40,776 nucleotides of DNA from Bacillota bacterium (GTDB lineage Bacteria; Bacillota; Clostridia; Christensenellales; Aristaeellaceae). Under the pieces are notes generated by a model, which was not told the origin of the DNA, did not search any database, and was given only the letters and a program-made list of their open reading frames with translations. The stretch lies in NCBI GenBank assembly GCA_023416655.1, contig JAEZHK010000077.1:1-40776 (forward strand), read 5' to 3'. Below are positions 30,795 to 38,515 of this stretch, one piece after another; the stretch's first letter is position 1; each line of letters opens with the position of its first letter. Position numbers and translations under genes: made by a program.

Positions 30795-30823
30795 TTGACA
30801 GGTAATTCATTCTGCTGTAAATT
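30795..30823 (+). promoter_or_regulatory. Possible promoter of the surface-protein gene
   Basis: TTGACA (30795-30800), a 17-nt spacer and TAAATT (30818-30823) precede the gene by about 120 nt. TTGACA and TGTCAA (30823-30828) form an inverted pair across the promoter. The region is AT-rich, unlike the rest of the window. Confidence 0.5.
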
Positions 30824-30942
30824 GTCAAGGATGTATGATCAAAACAGTTTTATTCAAGGTGACCTGGCGGATTATTAGGGATGAATTTCCTGCGGACAAG
30901 AACGGTAAAGAAACACGCTGATGGAATTACGGAGGACGAAAT

Positions 30943-33900
30943 ATGGCACGGATGATCAGGAAAAAATCAATCAGGGTTTTTCTGGTGCTGGAAATCATCC
31001 TCATGCTGGCACTGCCACTCATAGCGAAAGCGGCTCCAACAATATATCCGTTTTCAAACCTCGGTACAAAGATGGATCGATATTATACCGTGGGTAATTT
31101 TTTCAAGGTGGGTTCCGAGACCGGAAACGATGAATTTACCGAGTGTCCGGGGGTGGTATCCGGAACGACGAGTGCATTTTACCCAAGTGATCCTGTTGCA
31201 ATGTCAAACTCTTCTGACCCCTATACGGTATACATCAAGGCGGAAGGCGGTTCAAACTGCAAGGCATTCACATTTATAGATTTGGGATTGAGCGCTTATT
31301 ATATTGGACCCGGTTATACTTATACTTTTTCCAGTTTCAAAATTACTTTTTACGATGCATTCGGAAGTGAGATTTCTTCCAACACCTATAGTTCCTCACC
31401 CGGAGAAATTTCTCAGACAAGCGTTTCGCAGCTCAGTAATATTACTTCACATGGCTTGTGGAATGTCATCGGCGTCGCATCGATTAAAATTGAGTATGTG
31501 TTGATGAACAATGGCACGCCGGGCGCGGCAAACCTCGCTTTTGAAAATATCACGGTCGACAATATCAGCACGGACACCATTGCGCCGGGTGTCTCGGACA
31601 AGACGATCACGACGTCGGGCTTAAGCCATACAGGCGTAACTTTGAATTGGAACAAGGCGACGGACAACGCAAGCGCACCGACTGCGCTGCAGTATCTGGT
31701 ATACCGGTCCGGCAGCAATAACCTGGGCAGCGTGGCCAATATTGAAGCAAACGCAGCGCCTCTTGGCAGTTTCGCGGCGGATATATCCACAAAGGCCGTG
31801 ACGGGTCTTACAGCGGAAACTACCTATTACTTCAATGTAATTGTGAAGGATGAGGCGGGCAATAAAACCTGCTACACCACGAAACAGGTCACCACTTCCG
31901 CAGCGCCGGATACCACCGCGCCCTTTGTGACAGGCGTAAGCGCGTCGACGGCGAATGGCACATATAAGGCAGGGGACACAATAACGATCACCGCAGGCTT
32001 CAGCGAAAATGTGAATGTAACAGGAACGCCGCAGCTGGAGCTGGAAACCGGTACTACTGATAGAATAGCATATTATGTGGGCGGTTCGGGCACCAACACG
32101 CTTTCTTTTGGCTACACAGTGCAGGCGGGAGATACCTCCGACGATCTCGACTATAAAAATACTTCGGCCCTGACGCTTGGCGGCGGTACAATCAAGGACG
32201 CGGCGAACAATGACGCGACACTTACCCTGCCTGCGCCCGGCGCGGCAGGCTCACTCGGCGCAAACCGAAATATTGTGATAGACGGTGTCGCGCCGACGGT
32301 GACCATCAACCAGGCTTCCGGGCAGGCCGACCCGGCAAACGGATCGCCGATTAACTTTACGGTTGTCTTCAGCGAGGCGGTCACGGATTTTGCAACCGGA
32401 GACGTCACGCTCGGCGGCACCGCGGGAGCGAACACGGCGGCGGTAACGGGAAGCGGAATGACCTATAACGTGGCGGTATCCGGCATGACGGGCGCTGGAA
32501 CGGTCATCGCCAGCATTGCGGCCGGTGTGGCCCATGACAACGCTGGGAACGGCAATGCGGCATCGACATCCACCGACAATACGGTTACTTATGACGTTGC
32601 GCTCAGCGGCACGCCGACGGTATCGGTCACAAACGGGTACGGCGCGGGCTCCGATCAGATCAAAATTGGCGCGACCCTGACGGCGACGCCGAATACAACG
32701 CCGGATACAAACCTTTCGTATCAATGGGAAGTATCGGCGAACGGCTCAGACGGCTGGACAGACGCGACAGGCGCGGGGAGCAGCACGTCGGCCTATACGG
32801 TCGCGGGTGCCGACGCTTCGAGATTCCTGAGAGTCAGGGTGACATCCGCTAACGCGACCGGCTCCCAGTATTCCTTAAGCAGCGCGCAGGTGCCGTATAC
32901 AATAACCCTTACGAAATCGGGCGATACCGGCACGGACGCGGCGTCTTTCAGCGATTCCTCCTCTGTCGCGACGGCATATGCCGTGAACGGCTCGATCCCC
33001 GTGTATTACACACTGGACGGCAGCGGAACGCTTTCAAATACCCTCAGCTATTCGGGCGGAGCAATCACTCAGGTGACGGCCCCCGGCACAAGCAGCTCGA
33101 CCTATACGGTAAGTGGCAGCGATGCCTCGGACGGTGTGATCTCGATTACGGCAACGTTTGCGCATGTGAACATTGCGTTCGTCCCGGTGACGGACATCGC
33201 CGACCTGCCCACCACGGCGACGGCGGGGAGCGACCTGACGCTTTCGGGCACGGTTTCCCCGGGAAACGCGACGAACAAGACAATCGCCTGGAGCGTGGCG
33301 GACGCGGGTACGACCGGCGCGTCGATCTCCGGCGATACGCTGTCCACGACCGCCGCGGGCACCGTGACCGTGACGGCAACTATCATCAACGGCAAGACGG
33401 CGTCCGAGAACTATACCAAGAATTTCGACATCACGGTCAACGCCGCGTTCGTCCCGGTGACGAACATCACGGATGTTCCCACCACGGCGACGGCGGGGAG
33501 CGACCTGACACTTTCGGGCACGGTTTCCCCGGGAAACGCGACGAACAAGACAATCGCCTGGAGTGTCGCGGACGCGGGCACGACCGGCGCGTCGATCTCC
33601 GGCGATACACTGTCCACGACCGCCGCGGGCACCGTGACCGTGACGGCGACCATCGTCAACGGCAAGACGGCGTCCGAGAACTATACCAAGAATTTTGACA
33701 TCACGGTGAACCCCGCCATGTCGAACGACACCCTCGAGGAAGAAGTGGGCGACACGACCGTCGTCGCGGAAGGCATGTTCGCGCCCGACGCGCAGCTGAT
33801 CGTCGTCCCCATCGCGGCGAACGAGCCCGATCGGGAGGAACTGGAGGCGCAGATGGGCTCGAAGCAGATCATCGCCGCCTTCGAAGCCCGCATCGAACCG

Positions 33901-34476
33901 GACGGCGCCTTCGAGCCGCCGCTGACCCTCACCTTCCAGGTGGGCCAGCAGTACAACGGGCAGACCGTGTACATCCTGCACAAGCTGAAAAGCGGAAACA
34001 TCGAGCAGTTCACGCCGACGGTGGCGAATGGCGCCGTGTCCATCATCGTTCAGGAGCTTTCGCCCTTCCTGCTGGCGGTCGACGCGCCGCTGCGCATCAC
34101 CACGCAGCCTCATGACGAAAGCGCCGTGGAGGGGCAGGAGGTCACGTTCTCCGTGTGGGCGACCGGAGAAGGGCCGCTCACCTACCAGTGGCAGCGCGGC
34201 GACAACTCCAAGGCGCCCTGGGAAGACATCTCCGGTGCGACAGCGCCGGATTACACCATCGAAAGCGTGTCGCTTGGCAATCACGGCGAAAGATACCGGG
34301 TGATCGTCTCCGATGCGCTGGAAAACAGCGTCACCTCCGATGTCGTGACCTTGACGGTCACGAAGGCGCCCGCCTCGCCGGATACGGGCGATCACGACCA
34401 GCCCATTTTGTACGCCGCGCTGACCATCCTCTTCGCGGCGGCGCTGATGCTGCTCCTCCGCAAGCGCAGGGCCTGA
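30943..34476 (+). CDS. Large wall-anchored surface protein with Fn3 and Ig-like domains
   Basis: This is an exported protein of 1177 residues. It has a signal peptide (MIRKKSIRVF, a hydrophobic core and AKA) and a unique N-terminal domain of about 200 residues coded in markedly AT-richer DNA. A fibronectin type III domain (TLNWNKATDNAS to YYFNVIVKDEAGN) and bacterial Ig-like modules with IVIDGVAPTVTI-type borders follow. Then come two almost identical 90-residue repeats beginning FVPVT, an unrecognised segment (about 928-1045) and an Ig-like domain near 1050-1140. The C-terminus is a sorting signal: SPDTG (1145-1149), a hydrophobic segment and RKRRA. The sortase gene follows 4 nt later. The likely role is adhesion to host, food particle or other cells; the ligand is unknown. 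GGAGG precedes the ATG. Confidence 0.88.
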   Translation: MARMIRKKSIRVFLVLEIILMLALPLIAKAAPTIYPFSNLGTKMDRYYTVGNFFKVGSETGNDEFTECPGVVSGTTSAFYPSDPVAMSNSSDPYTVYIKAEGGSNCKAFTFIDLGLSAYYIGPGYTYTFSSFKITFYDAFGSEISSNTYSSSPGEISQTSVSQLSNITSHGLWNVIGVASIKIEYVLMNNGTPGAANLAFENITVDNISTDTIAPGVSDKTITTSGLSHTGVTLNWNKATDNASAPTALQYLVYRSGSNNLGSVANIEANAAPLGSFAADISTKAVTGLTAETTYYFNVIVKDEAGNKTCYTTKQVTTSAAPDTTAPFVTGVSASTANGTYKAGDTITITAGFSENVNVTGTPQLELETGTTDRIAYYVGGSGTNTLSFGYTVQAGDTSDDLDYKNTSALTLGGGTIKDAANNDATLTLPAPGAAGSLGANRNIVIDGVAPTVTINQASGQADPANGSPINFTVVFSEAVTDFATGDVTLGGTAGANTAAVTGSGMTYNVAVSGMTGAGTVIASIAAGVAHDNAGNGNAASTSTDNTVTYDVALSGTPTVSVTNGYGAGSDQIKIGATLTATPNTTPDTNLSYQWEVSANGSDGWTDATGAGSSTSAYTVAGADASRFLRVRVTSANATGSQYSLSSAQVPYTITLTKSGDTGTDAASFSDSSSVATAYAVNGSIPVYYTLDGSGTLSNTLSYSGGAITQVTAPGTSSSTYTVSGSDASDGVISITATFAHVNIAFVPVTDIADLPTTATAGSDLTLSGTVSPGNATNKTIAWSVADAGTTGASISGDTLSTTAAGTVTVTATIINGKTASENYTKNFDITVNAAFVPVTNITDVPTTATAGSDLTLSGTVSPGNATNKTIAWSVADAGTTGASISGDTLSTTAAGTVTVTATIVNGKTASENYTKNFDITVNPAMSNDTLEEEVGDTTVVAEGMFAPDAQLIVVPIAANEPDREELEAQMGSKQIIAAFEARIEPDGAFEPPLTLTFQVGQQYNGQTVYILHKLKSGNIEQFTPTVANGAVSIIVQELSPFLLAVDAPLRITTQPHDESAVEGQEVTFSVWATGEGPLTYQWQRGDNSKAPWEDISGATAPDYTIESVSLGNHGERYRVIVSDALENSVTSDVVTLTVTKAPASPDTGDHDQPILYAALTILFAAALMLLLRKRRA
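33175..33714 (+). repeat. Tandem 270-nt repeat inside the surface-protein gene
   Basis: Two units, 33175-33444 and 33445-33714, each encode one 90-residue Ig-like module. By eye they differ at roughly one base in twenty, mostly near the start of each unit. Such recent in-frame duplication is typical of adhesins that vary in length by recombination. Confidence 0.9.
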
Positions 34477-34480
34477 TGTC

Positions 34481-35449
34481 ATGCGCCCGGGTTCGTCCAG
34501 ATATCGACAGGAACGGGGTGTCCGGCGGCATTGGGTTGCCGCCGGACATTTCCGTCGCCGCCGGACGCGCCGCAGCCTGTTTGGATCCAAAGCGCGAACG
34601 GGGCTTGCGCTCCTCTGTCTTGTGGGCCTGATGACGTCCGGCATCCTGCTCATTCGGTATGCCGTGGAATCCCGGCAGGCTAACGCGACGAACGAAGCCG
34701 TCCAGGCATTGTACCACGGGGATGAAAGCGCGCCTGAGGCGGACACCGCCGTCATCCCCGCCGCGACGGGCGTTCTTTTGAAAGCGCCGGAACCGACCGA
34801 GAAGCCGGTCAAGGTTCTGAAGACCTCCGGAAGCGTACTGCCAAAGTTCAAATCCCTTCTCAGGACGAACAAAGACGTGATCGGCTGGCTGACCATCCAG
34901 GATGTGCTCGATCTGCCGGTGGTCTACCGGGACAACACCTACTATCTGCGGCGGGACATCCATAAAAAGCGGAGTTCCGCGGGCACCCTATTCCTGGACG
35001 AGAACCACCCGCTGCGCACATCCGTGCGGAACCTGATCATCCACGGCCACAACATGCACGACGCGACCATGTTCGGGCGGTTGCACCGGTATCTGCGGCT
35101 GAGCTACCTGCAAAAACACAGCGTGATCCAGTTCGACACGCTGTACCAGGAGAACACCTATGTGGTGATTGCGGTGCTCGTCGTGCCGGAGAACGTGCGC
35201 GACCCAAAGTACCTCAATTATCTGGGGCATCCCTCGTTCCACTCCGGGAAGCAGTTTCTGGACTATGTCGGGGAACTTGTGGAGCGGTCGGTCTACGAGA
35301 TTCCCATAGACATCCATGAAAACGACGCGATTCTGACCCTGTCCACCTGCTATGAGGACGAACGCCTGCTCGTCGTCGGCCGAAGGCTTCGGCCCGAGGA
35401 ATCCCTGTCCGACGTATTGGAGCGGATGTGGGAGGCGCGGGAGAAGTAA
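34481..35449 (+). CDS. srtB: Class B sortase
   Basis: This is a membrane-anchored cysteine transpeptidase of 322 residues that cuts sorting signals and links the protein to the cell wall. An N-terminal transmembrane segment (about 41-59) follows a very basic cytoplasmic tail. The catalytic residues are H190 (IIHGHNMHDATMFG), C290 (TLSTC) and R295 (YEDERLLVVG). The SSAGTLFLDENHP and DLPVVYRDNTYYLRRD motifs are typical of class B. No strong ribosome-binding site precedes the ATG at 34481, 4 nt after the surface-protein stop, so translation is probably coupled. Its evident substrate is the SPDTG-bearing protein encoded just upstream. Confidence 0.93.
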   Translation: MRPGSSRYRQERGVRRHWVAAGHFRRRRTRRSLFGSKARTGLALLCLVGLMTSGILLIRYAVESRQANATNEAVQALYHGDESAPEADTAVIPAATGVLLKAPEPTEKPVKVLKTSGSVLPKFKSLLRTNKDVIGWLTIQDVLDLPVVYRDNTYYLRRDIHKKRSSAGTLFLDENHPLRTSVRNLIIHGHNMHDATMFGRLHRYLRLSYLQKHSVIQFDTLYQENTYVVIAVLVVPENVRDPKYLNYLGHPSFHSGKQFLDYVGELVERSVYEIPIDIHENDAILTLSTCYEDERLLVVGRRLRPEESLSDVLERMWEAREK

Positions 35450-35514
35450 GGCGCAGCCGCGAACCAGGCGGGCTATTCGCCATGATGTGATCGAAAACAC
35501 ATCCGGAAGGGATA

Positions 35515-36366
35515 ATGAACATGTACAAATACAGCGTGACCCAGTGGATTGCCGGAAGCGAGCCGGTGGAAAAGACGCTCCAGCGGCTCGGGGCGCTTGG
35601 CTACGACGGCGTGGAGTTCGCCGCCGAACCGGATCAGGACCTGGACGTGCTGAAGCGCGGAATGGCGGAAAACAACCTTTCCTGCACCTCGCTCTGCGGC
35701 ATTTTCCCGGCGGCGCGGGACCTGGCTTCTTCCAGAGACGAAACCCGAAAGAACGCAAAGGAGTACCTCCGCGCCAGCATCGACATGGCGGTGACGCTGG
35801 GCGCGCCGCTCATCATCGTGGTGCCTTCGGCGGTGGGCAAGACCGCACCGGATGCAACCTGCGGGGAGGCCTGGGACAATGCCCGGGGCAGCATCCGGGA
35901 GGTCGCGGACTACGCGGGCGAGAAGGGCGTGACCCTTGCGCTGGAGGCGGTCAACCGCTACGAGACCTTCCTGGCTTCCAACCTGACGCTTTTAAAAAAG
36001 CTCATGGAGGAGATCGGCCATCCGTCGGTTCGAATGATGGCGGACCTCTTCCACATGAACCTGGAGGAGCGCAGCATCGAGGCTAGCCTCCGCATGGTCG
36101 CGCCGTCCCTCGCGCATGTACACGTGGCGGACAACACGCGCGAACCCGCCGGGTTTGGGCGCACCGACTTCCTCTCGGCGTTTCGGACGCTCCATCAGGT
36201 CGGCTACCGGGGCGCGGTGGCGATGGAGTTTTTACCGCCCGTCGCCAACCCCTACTTGGCGGCGGGGATGGATTCTGAGGAGGAGCGCATGTTGCTGTAT
36301 ATGCGCCAGTCGCTGGAGTACATCCGCGCGATCGTGAAGTCCGTAGAGCGCGCGGAAAACGCATAA
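35515..36366 (+). CDS. Sugar phosphate isomerase/epimerase, TIM-barrel (AP-endonuclease-2-like fold)
   Basis: This is a 283-residue divalent-metal enzyme of the xylose-isomerase-like or ketose 3-epimerase superfamily. The four metal ligands are placed as in that family: E144 (LALEAVNRYE), D177 (MADLFHMN), H203 (HVHVAD) and E238 (MEFLPP). VEFAAE and HVHVADNTREPAGFG are conserved substrate loops. The ATG follows AAGGG. It is followed 13 nt later by an esterase gene. Epimerisation of a free or modified sugar is likely; which sugar is unknown. Confidence 0.9.
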   Translation: MNMYKYSVTQWIAGSEPVEKTLQRLGALGYDGVEFAAEPDQDLDVLKRGMAENNLSCTSLCGIFPAARDLASSRDETRKNAKEYLRASIDMAVTLGAPLIIVVPSAVGKTAPDATCGEAWDNARGSIREVADYAGEKGVTLALEAVNRYETFLASNLTLLKKLMEEIGHPSVRMMADLFHMNLEERSIEASLRMVAPSLAHVHVADNTREPAGFGRTDFLSAFRTLHQVGYRGAVAMEFLPPVANPYLAAGMDSEEERMLLYMRQSLEYIRAIVKSVERAENA

Positions 36367-36379
36367 GGGGGATGAAGCT

Positions 36380-37237
36380 ATGAACTATCCGGAGATCCGT
36401 CACATTCCGCGGAATCCGTCCCTTTCCGGGCTGGCGGAGGCAATCCCGAACATCGTCTATTCCACCGCCACCGGTGTGGACATTGTGCTGACCTTGCTGC
36501 TGCCCTGGGGCGCGAGGGAGCGCGGCGAGCGCCTGCCGCTGATCGTGTTCATCCAGGGCAGCGCCTTCACGTTTCCGAACGTTGGGTACGAGCTGCCGCA
36601 GTTGGGCTGGTACGCGCAGCAGGGCTATGTCGTGGCCACGGTGACCCACCGCAGCTGCATGGACGGGCATGCCTTCCCGGCGTACCTTGAGGACACCAAG
36701 ACAGCCGTCCGCTTCTTAAAGAGCCATGCGGATGAGTACGCCATCGACCCGGCCCGCGTGTGCGCCTTTGGCACCTCGTCCGGCGGGAACACCGCGCTGC
36801 TGCTGGGGCTTACGGGGGACGACACGGCCTTTAAAACGAACGAGTACGCGGAGCAGTCCGACGCCGTCAACCTGGTGGTGGAGTGCTTCGGCCCGACGGA
36901 CCTTGTGAAGATGATGGAGGGGATCGGCGTGGAGACGCTGCCCCTCGACGACATCTTCTACGCGCTTTCGAAGGGACGGGACATGCGTCAGGTGCTGTAC
37001 GAGATGAGCCCGGTGAACCGCCTGTCGCCGGGGAAGGCGTATCCCCCTGCGCTCCTCATCCACGGCGACGCGGACGACGTGGTGCCCTACGACCAGATGG
37101 TGCTGATGTACCATGCGCTCCTGGGCCACGGCGCGGACGCTCGGGCCATCTGCGTGGACGGCGCGCCGCACGAGGGCAGCTTCTGGAGCCGGGAGCTGCA
37201 TGACAGCATCCTAAATTACATTCGGGAAAAGTTGTAA
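36380..37237 (+). CDS. Alpha/beta-hydrolase esterase (BD-FAE or acetyl-esterase type)
   Basis: This is a 285-residue hydrolase without signal peptide, so it acts in the cytoplasm. The nucleophile elbow is GTSSGG (S133). The acid is in HGDADDVVP (D233) and the histidine in GAPHEGSF (H265). The oxyanion motif IQGSAF precedes them. DPARVCAFGTSSGGN is the typical strand-turn context of carbohydrate esterases such as BD-FAE. Paired with a sugar epimerase, it may remove acyl groups from imported oligosaccharides or sugars; that is inference. AGGGGGAT lies upstream of the ATG. Confidence 0.88.
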   Translation: MNYPEIRHIPRNPSLSGLAEAIPNIVYSTATGVDIVLTLLLPWGARERGERLPLIVFIQGSAFTFPNVGYELPQLGWYAQQGYVVATVTHRSCMDGHAFPAYLEDTKTAVRFLKSHADEYAIDPARVCAFGTSSGGNTALLLGLTGDDTAFKTNEYAEQSDAVNLVVECFGPTDLVKMMEGIGVETLPLDDIFYALSKGRDMRQVLYEMSPVNRLSPGKAYPPALLIHGDADDVVPYDQMVLMYHALLGHGADARAICVDGAPHEGSFWSRELHDSILNYIREKL

Positions 37238-37256
37238 GGGGCACAGGGGTGTGCAA

Positions 37257-37305
37257 GGGACATTGAGAACGATTCCTTAAGGGGAAGGACACGGAGAATT
37301 GTCCC
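37257..37305. repeat. REP-like imperfect hairpin
   Basis: GGGACA (37257-37262) pairs with TGTCCC (37300-37305), and an inner TTCC/GGAA stem is present. The ACGGAGAATTGTCCCATTTTG context resembles repeats left by REP-associated tyrosine transposases, with some substitutions. No transposase is present here. It lies between a GC-rich esterase gene and the AT-rich DUF2971 gene, at the composition break. Confidence 0.45.
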
Positions 37306-37347
37306 ATTTTGTTTCTTTCTTGCATGCTCGTTTGAGGAGGTGCACTA

Positions 37348-38136
37348 ATGGAATATTTGTACCATTACACGAACATTGAGGCATTAGCCTGTATCCTTAA
37401 AAATCGAACGATACGATTTAGCTCGATTGACCAGCTCGACGATCTGCAAGAAGGTGCATGTGCCCACGAGGGGAATTATGGCAAATACTGCTTTGTTAGT
37501 TCGTGGACTTCCTCCTATCAGGAAGATATTCCGATGTGGCGCATGTATACGAAGAAACAAGCGGGTGTGCGTATAAAAGTGCGCAAAGACCCATTCGTAC
37601 CACATGACGCAGCAGAAGGGCTTTCTGTAGAATCTCATTCAGAAATGCAAAGGCAAGTTGTTCCGGTACGGAGACTACTAATGGATAAGTTTATTTGCAT
37701 CCCTCAATCTATCGACAATCTGTTACATGAAGTAGACTATACTGATGATTCCTCCCGGCTATCTCCAAGTATTGTAGAGAGCGAAGGCAAAGGTATATCT
37801 TTTAAATTCGAAATGGGCAAATGTAAAAACAAATACTGGGAATTCCAGAAGGAATGGCGGTATATAATTCACATCCTCCCTGTTGATGCTAGTCTCTTTC
37901 TTTCTGATAAACTGGCGGAATTTTACGATAAGCTCCATAATGTTATTACAGCACAAGCAAGCCTAGGGTTCAGTCATTTTGATCTGAGCTTTGCTGATGA
38001 AGCTTTTGACGACATGGAGATTACCTGCTGTCCCGACCTATCCTATGGTAATCGCATCATCTTGGAGAGCTTGGTCGAAAAGTATAATCCTCGTGCAGTT
38101 ATTAGAGAATCGGATTTGAGTGGTTTGCTCAGGTGA
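37348..38136 (+). CDS. DUF2971 family protein, low-GC, probably acquired
   Basis: This is a 262-residue protein of unknown function. It starts with LYHYTNIEALACILKNRTI and has IDQLDDLQEG, CFVSSWTSSYQEDIPMWRMY and a late KEWRYIIH motif, all typical of DUF2971. There is no signal peptide or membrane segment. The coding DNA is far richer in A and T than its neighbours and uses AT-ending codons freely, which points to horizontal transfer. DUF2971 genes are often found in variable regions and near defence genes, but I see no second defence gene here. GAGGAGG precedes the ATG. Confidence 0.85.
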   Translation: MEYLYHYTNIEALACILKNRTIRFSSIDQLDDLQEGACAHEGNYGKYCFVSSWTSSYQEDIPMWRMYTKKQAGVRIKVRKDPFVPHDAAEGLSVESHSEMQRQVVPVRRLLMDKFICIPQSIDNLLHEVDYTDDSSRLSPSIVESEGKGISFKFEMGKCKNKYWEFQKEWRYIIHILPVDASLFLSDKLAEFYDKLHNVITAQASLGFSHFDLSFADEAFDDMEITCCPDLSYGNRIILESLVEKYNPRAVIRESDLSGLLR

Positions 38137-38437
38137 TTATTAGGTCCCTGCTCTACATCCAAGAGAGATGTAAGTTCGTGCCAAAAACAAACGGCTTCCG
38201 GGGCGGAGCGGCCCGCGCTGTTGAGGGCGCCAAGCACGCCGCGCCGCCCCGGGCGCTGTGAACGGGTGCGCGCCGCATCCCACGCATGCGGCCCACCGAA
38301 TCGCAAAGGGATTGCTCCGCCGATTCCCCGTTGCCACCATTATACCCCTTGGCCGACTAAAGCGGAAATATGAATGCGCCCATAACGATATATTTTTAGC
38401 GATATGGTCTTGGCGGTACGCTGCCCGTGCAAAAGGC
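38137..38437. other. Intergenic stretch with one long GC-rich hairpin
   Basis: The gap between the DUF2971 gene and adhE (38137-38515) holds no convincing gene. CCGGGGCGG (38198-38206) pairs with CCGCCCCGG (38244-38252), enclosing 37 nt that are themselves GC-rich. The base composition changes from AT-rich to GC-rich near 38190, probably marking the right edge of acquired DNA. No tRNA or known RNA is recognisable. Confidence 0.4.
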
Positions 38438-38471
38438 AAAAAAGACCCGCGCCCAATGGACGCAGGTCTTT
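38438..38471 (-). terminator. adhE terminator
   Basis: On the minus strand, AAAGACCTGCG and CGCGGGTCTTT (38461-38471 and 38441-38451) pair with one mismatch, followed by a run of T (38438-38443 read as A on the plus strand). A further strong palindrome, TGCCCGGCCC/GGGCCGGGCA (about 38474-38511), lies between it and the stop codon. Confidence 0.75.
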
Positions 38472-38515
38472 GACTGCCCGGCCCGCAGCGCGCTCCGGGC
38501 CGGGCATTTCTGTGC

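Noticed and set aside
33034..34896. Long open frame antisense to the surface protein and sortase genes
   Set aside because: Arginine-rich composition mirrors the repeats on the coding strand; no family features.
38198..38252. A further copy of the four-hairpin element at the GC-rich hairpin near adhE
   Set aside because: It lacks CTGC, CTGACC, the CGGGC bulge in the right place and the other hairpins.
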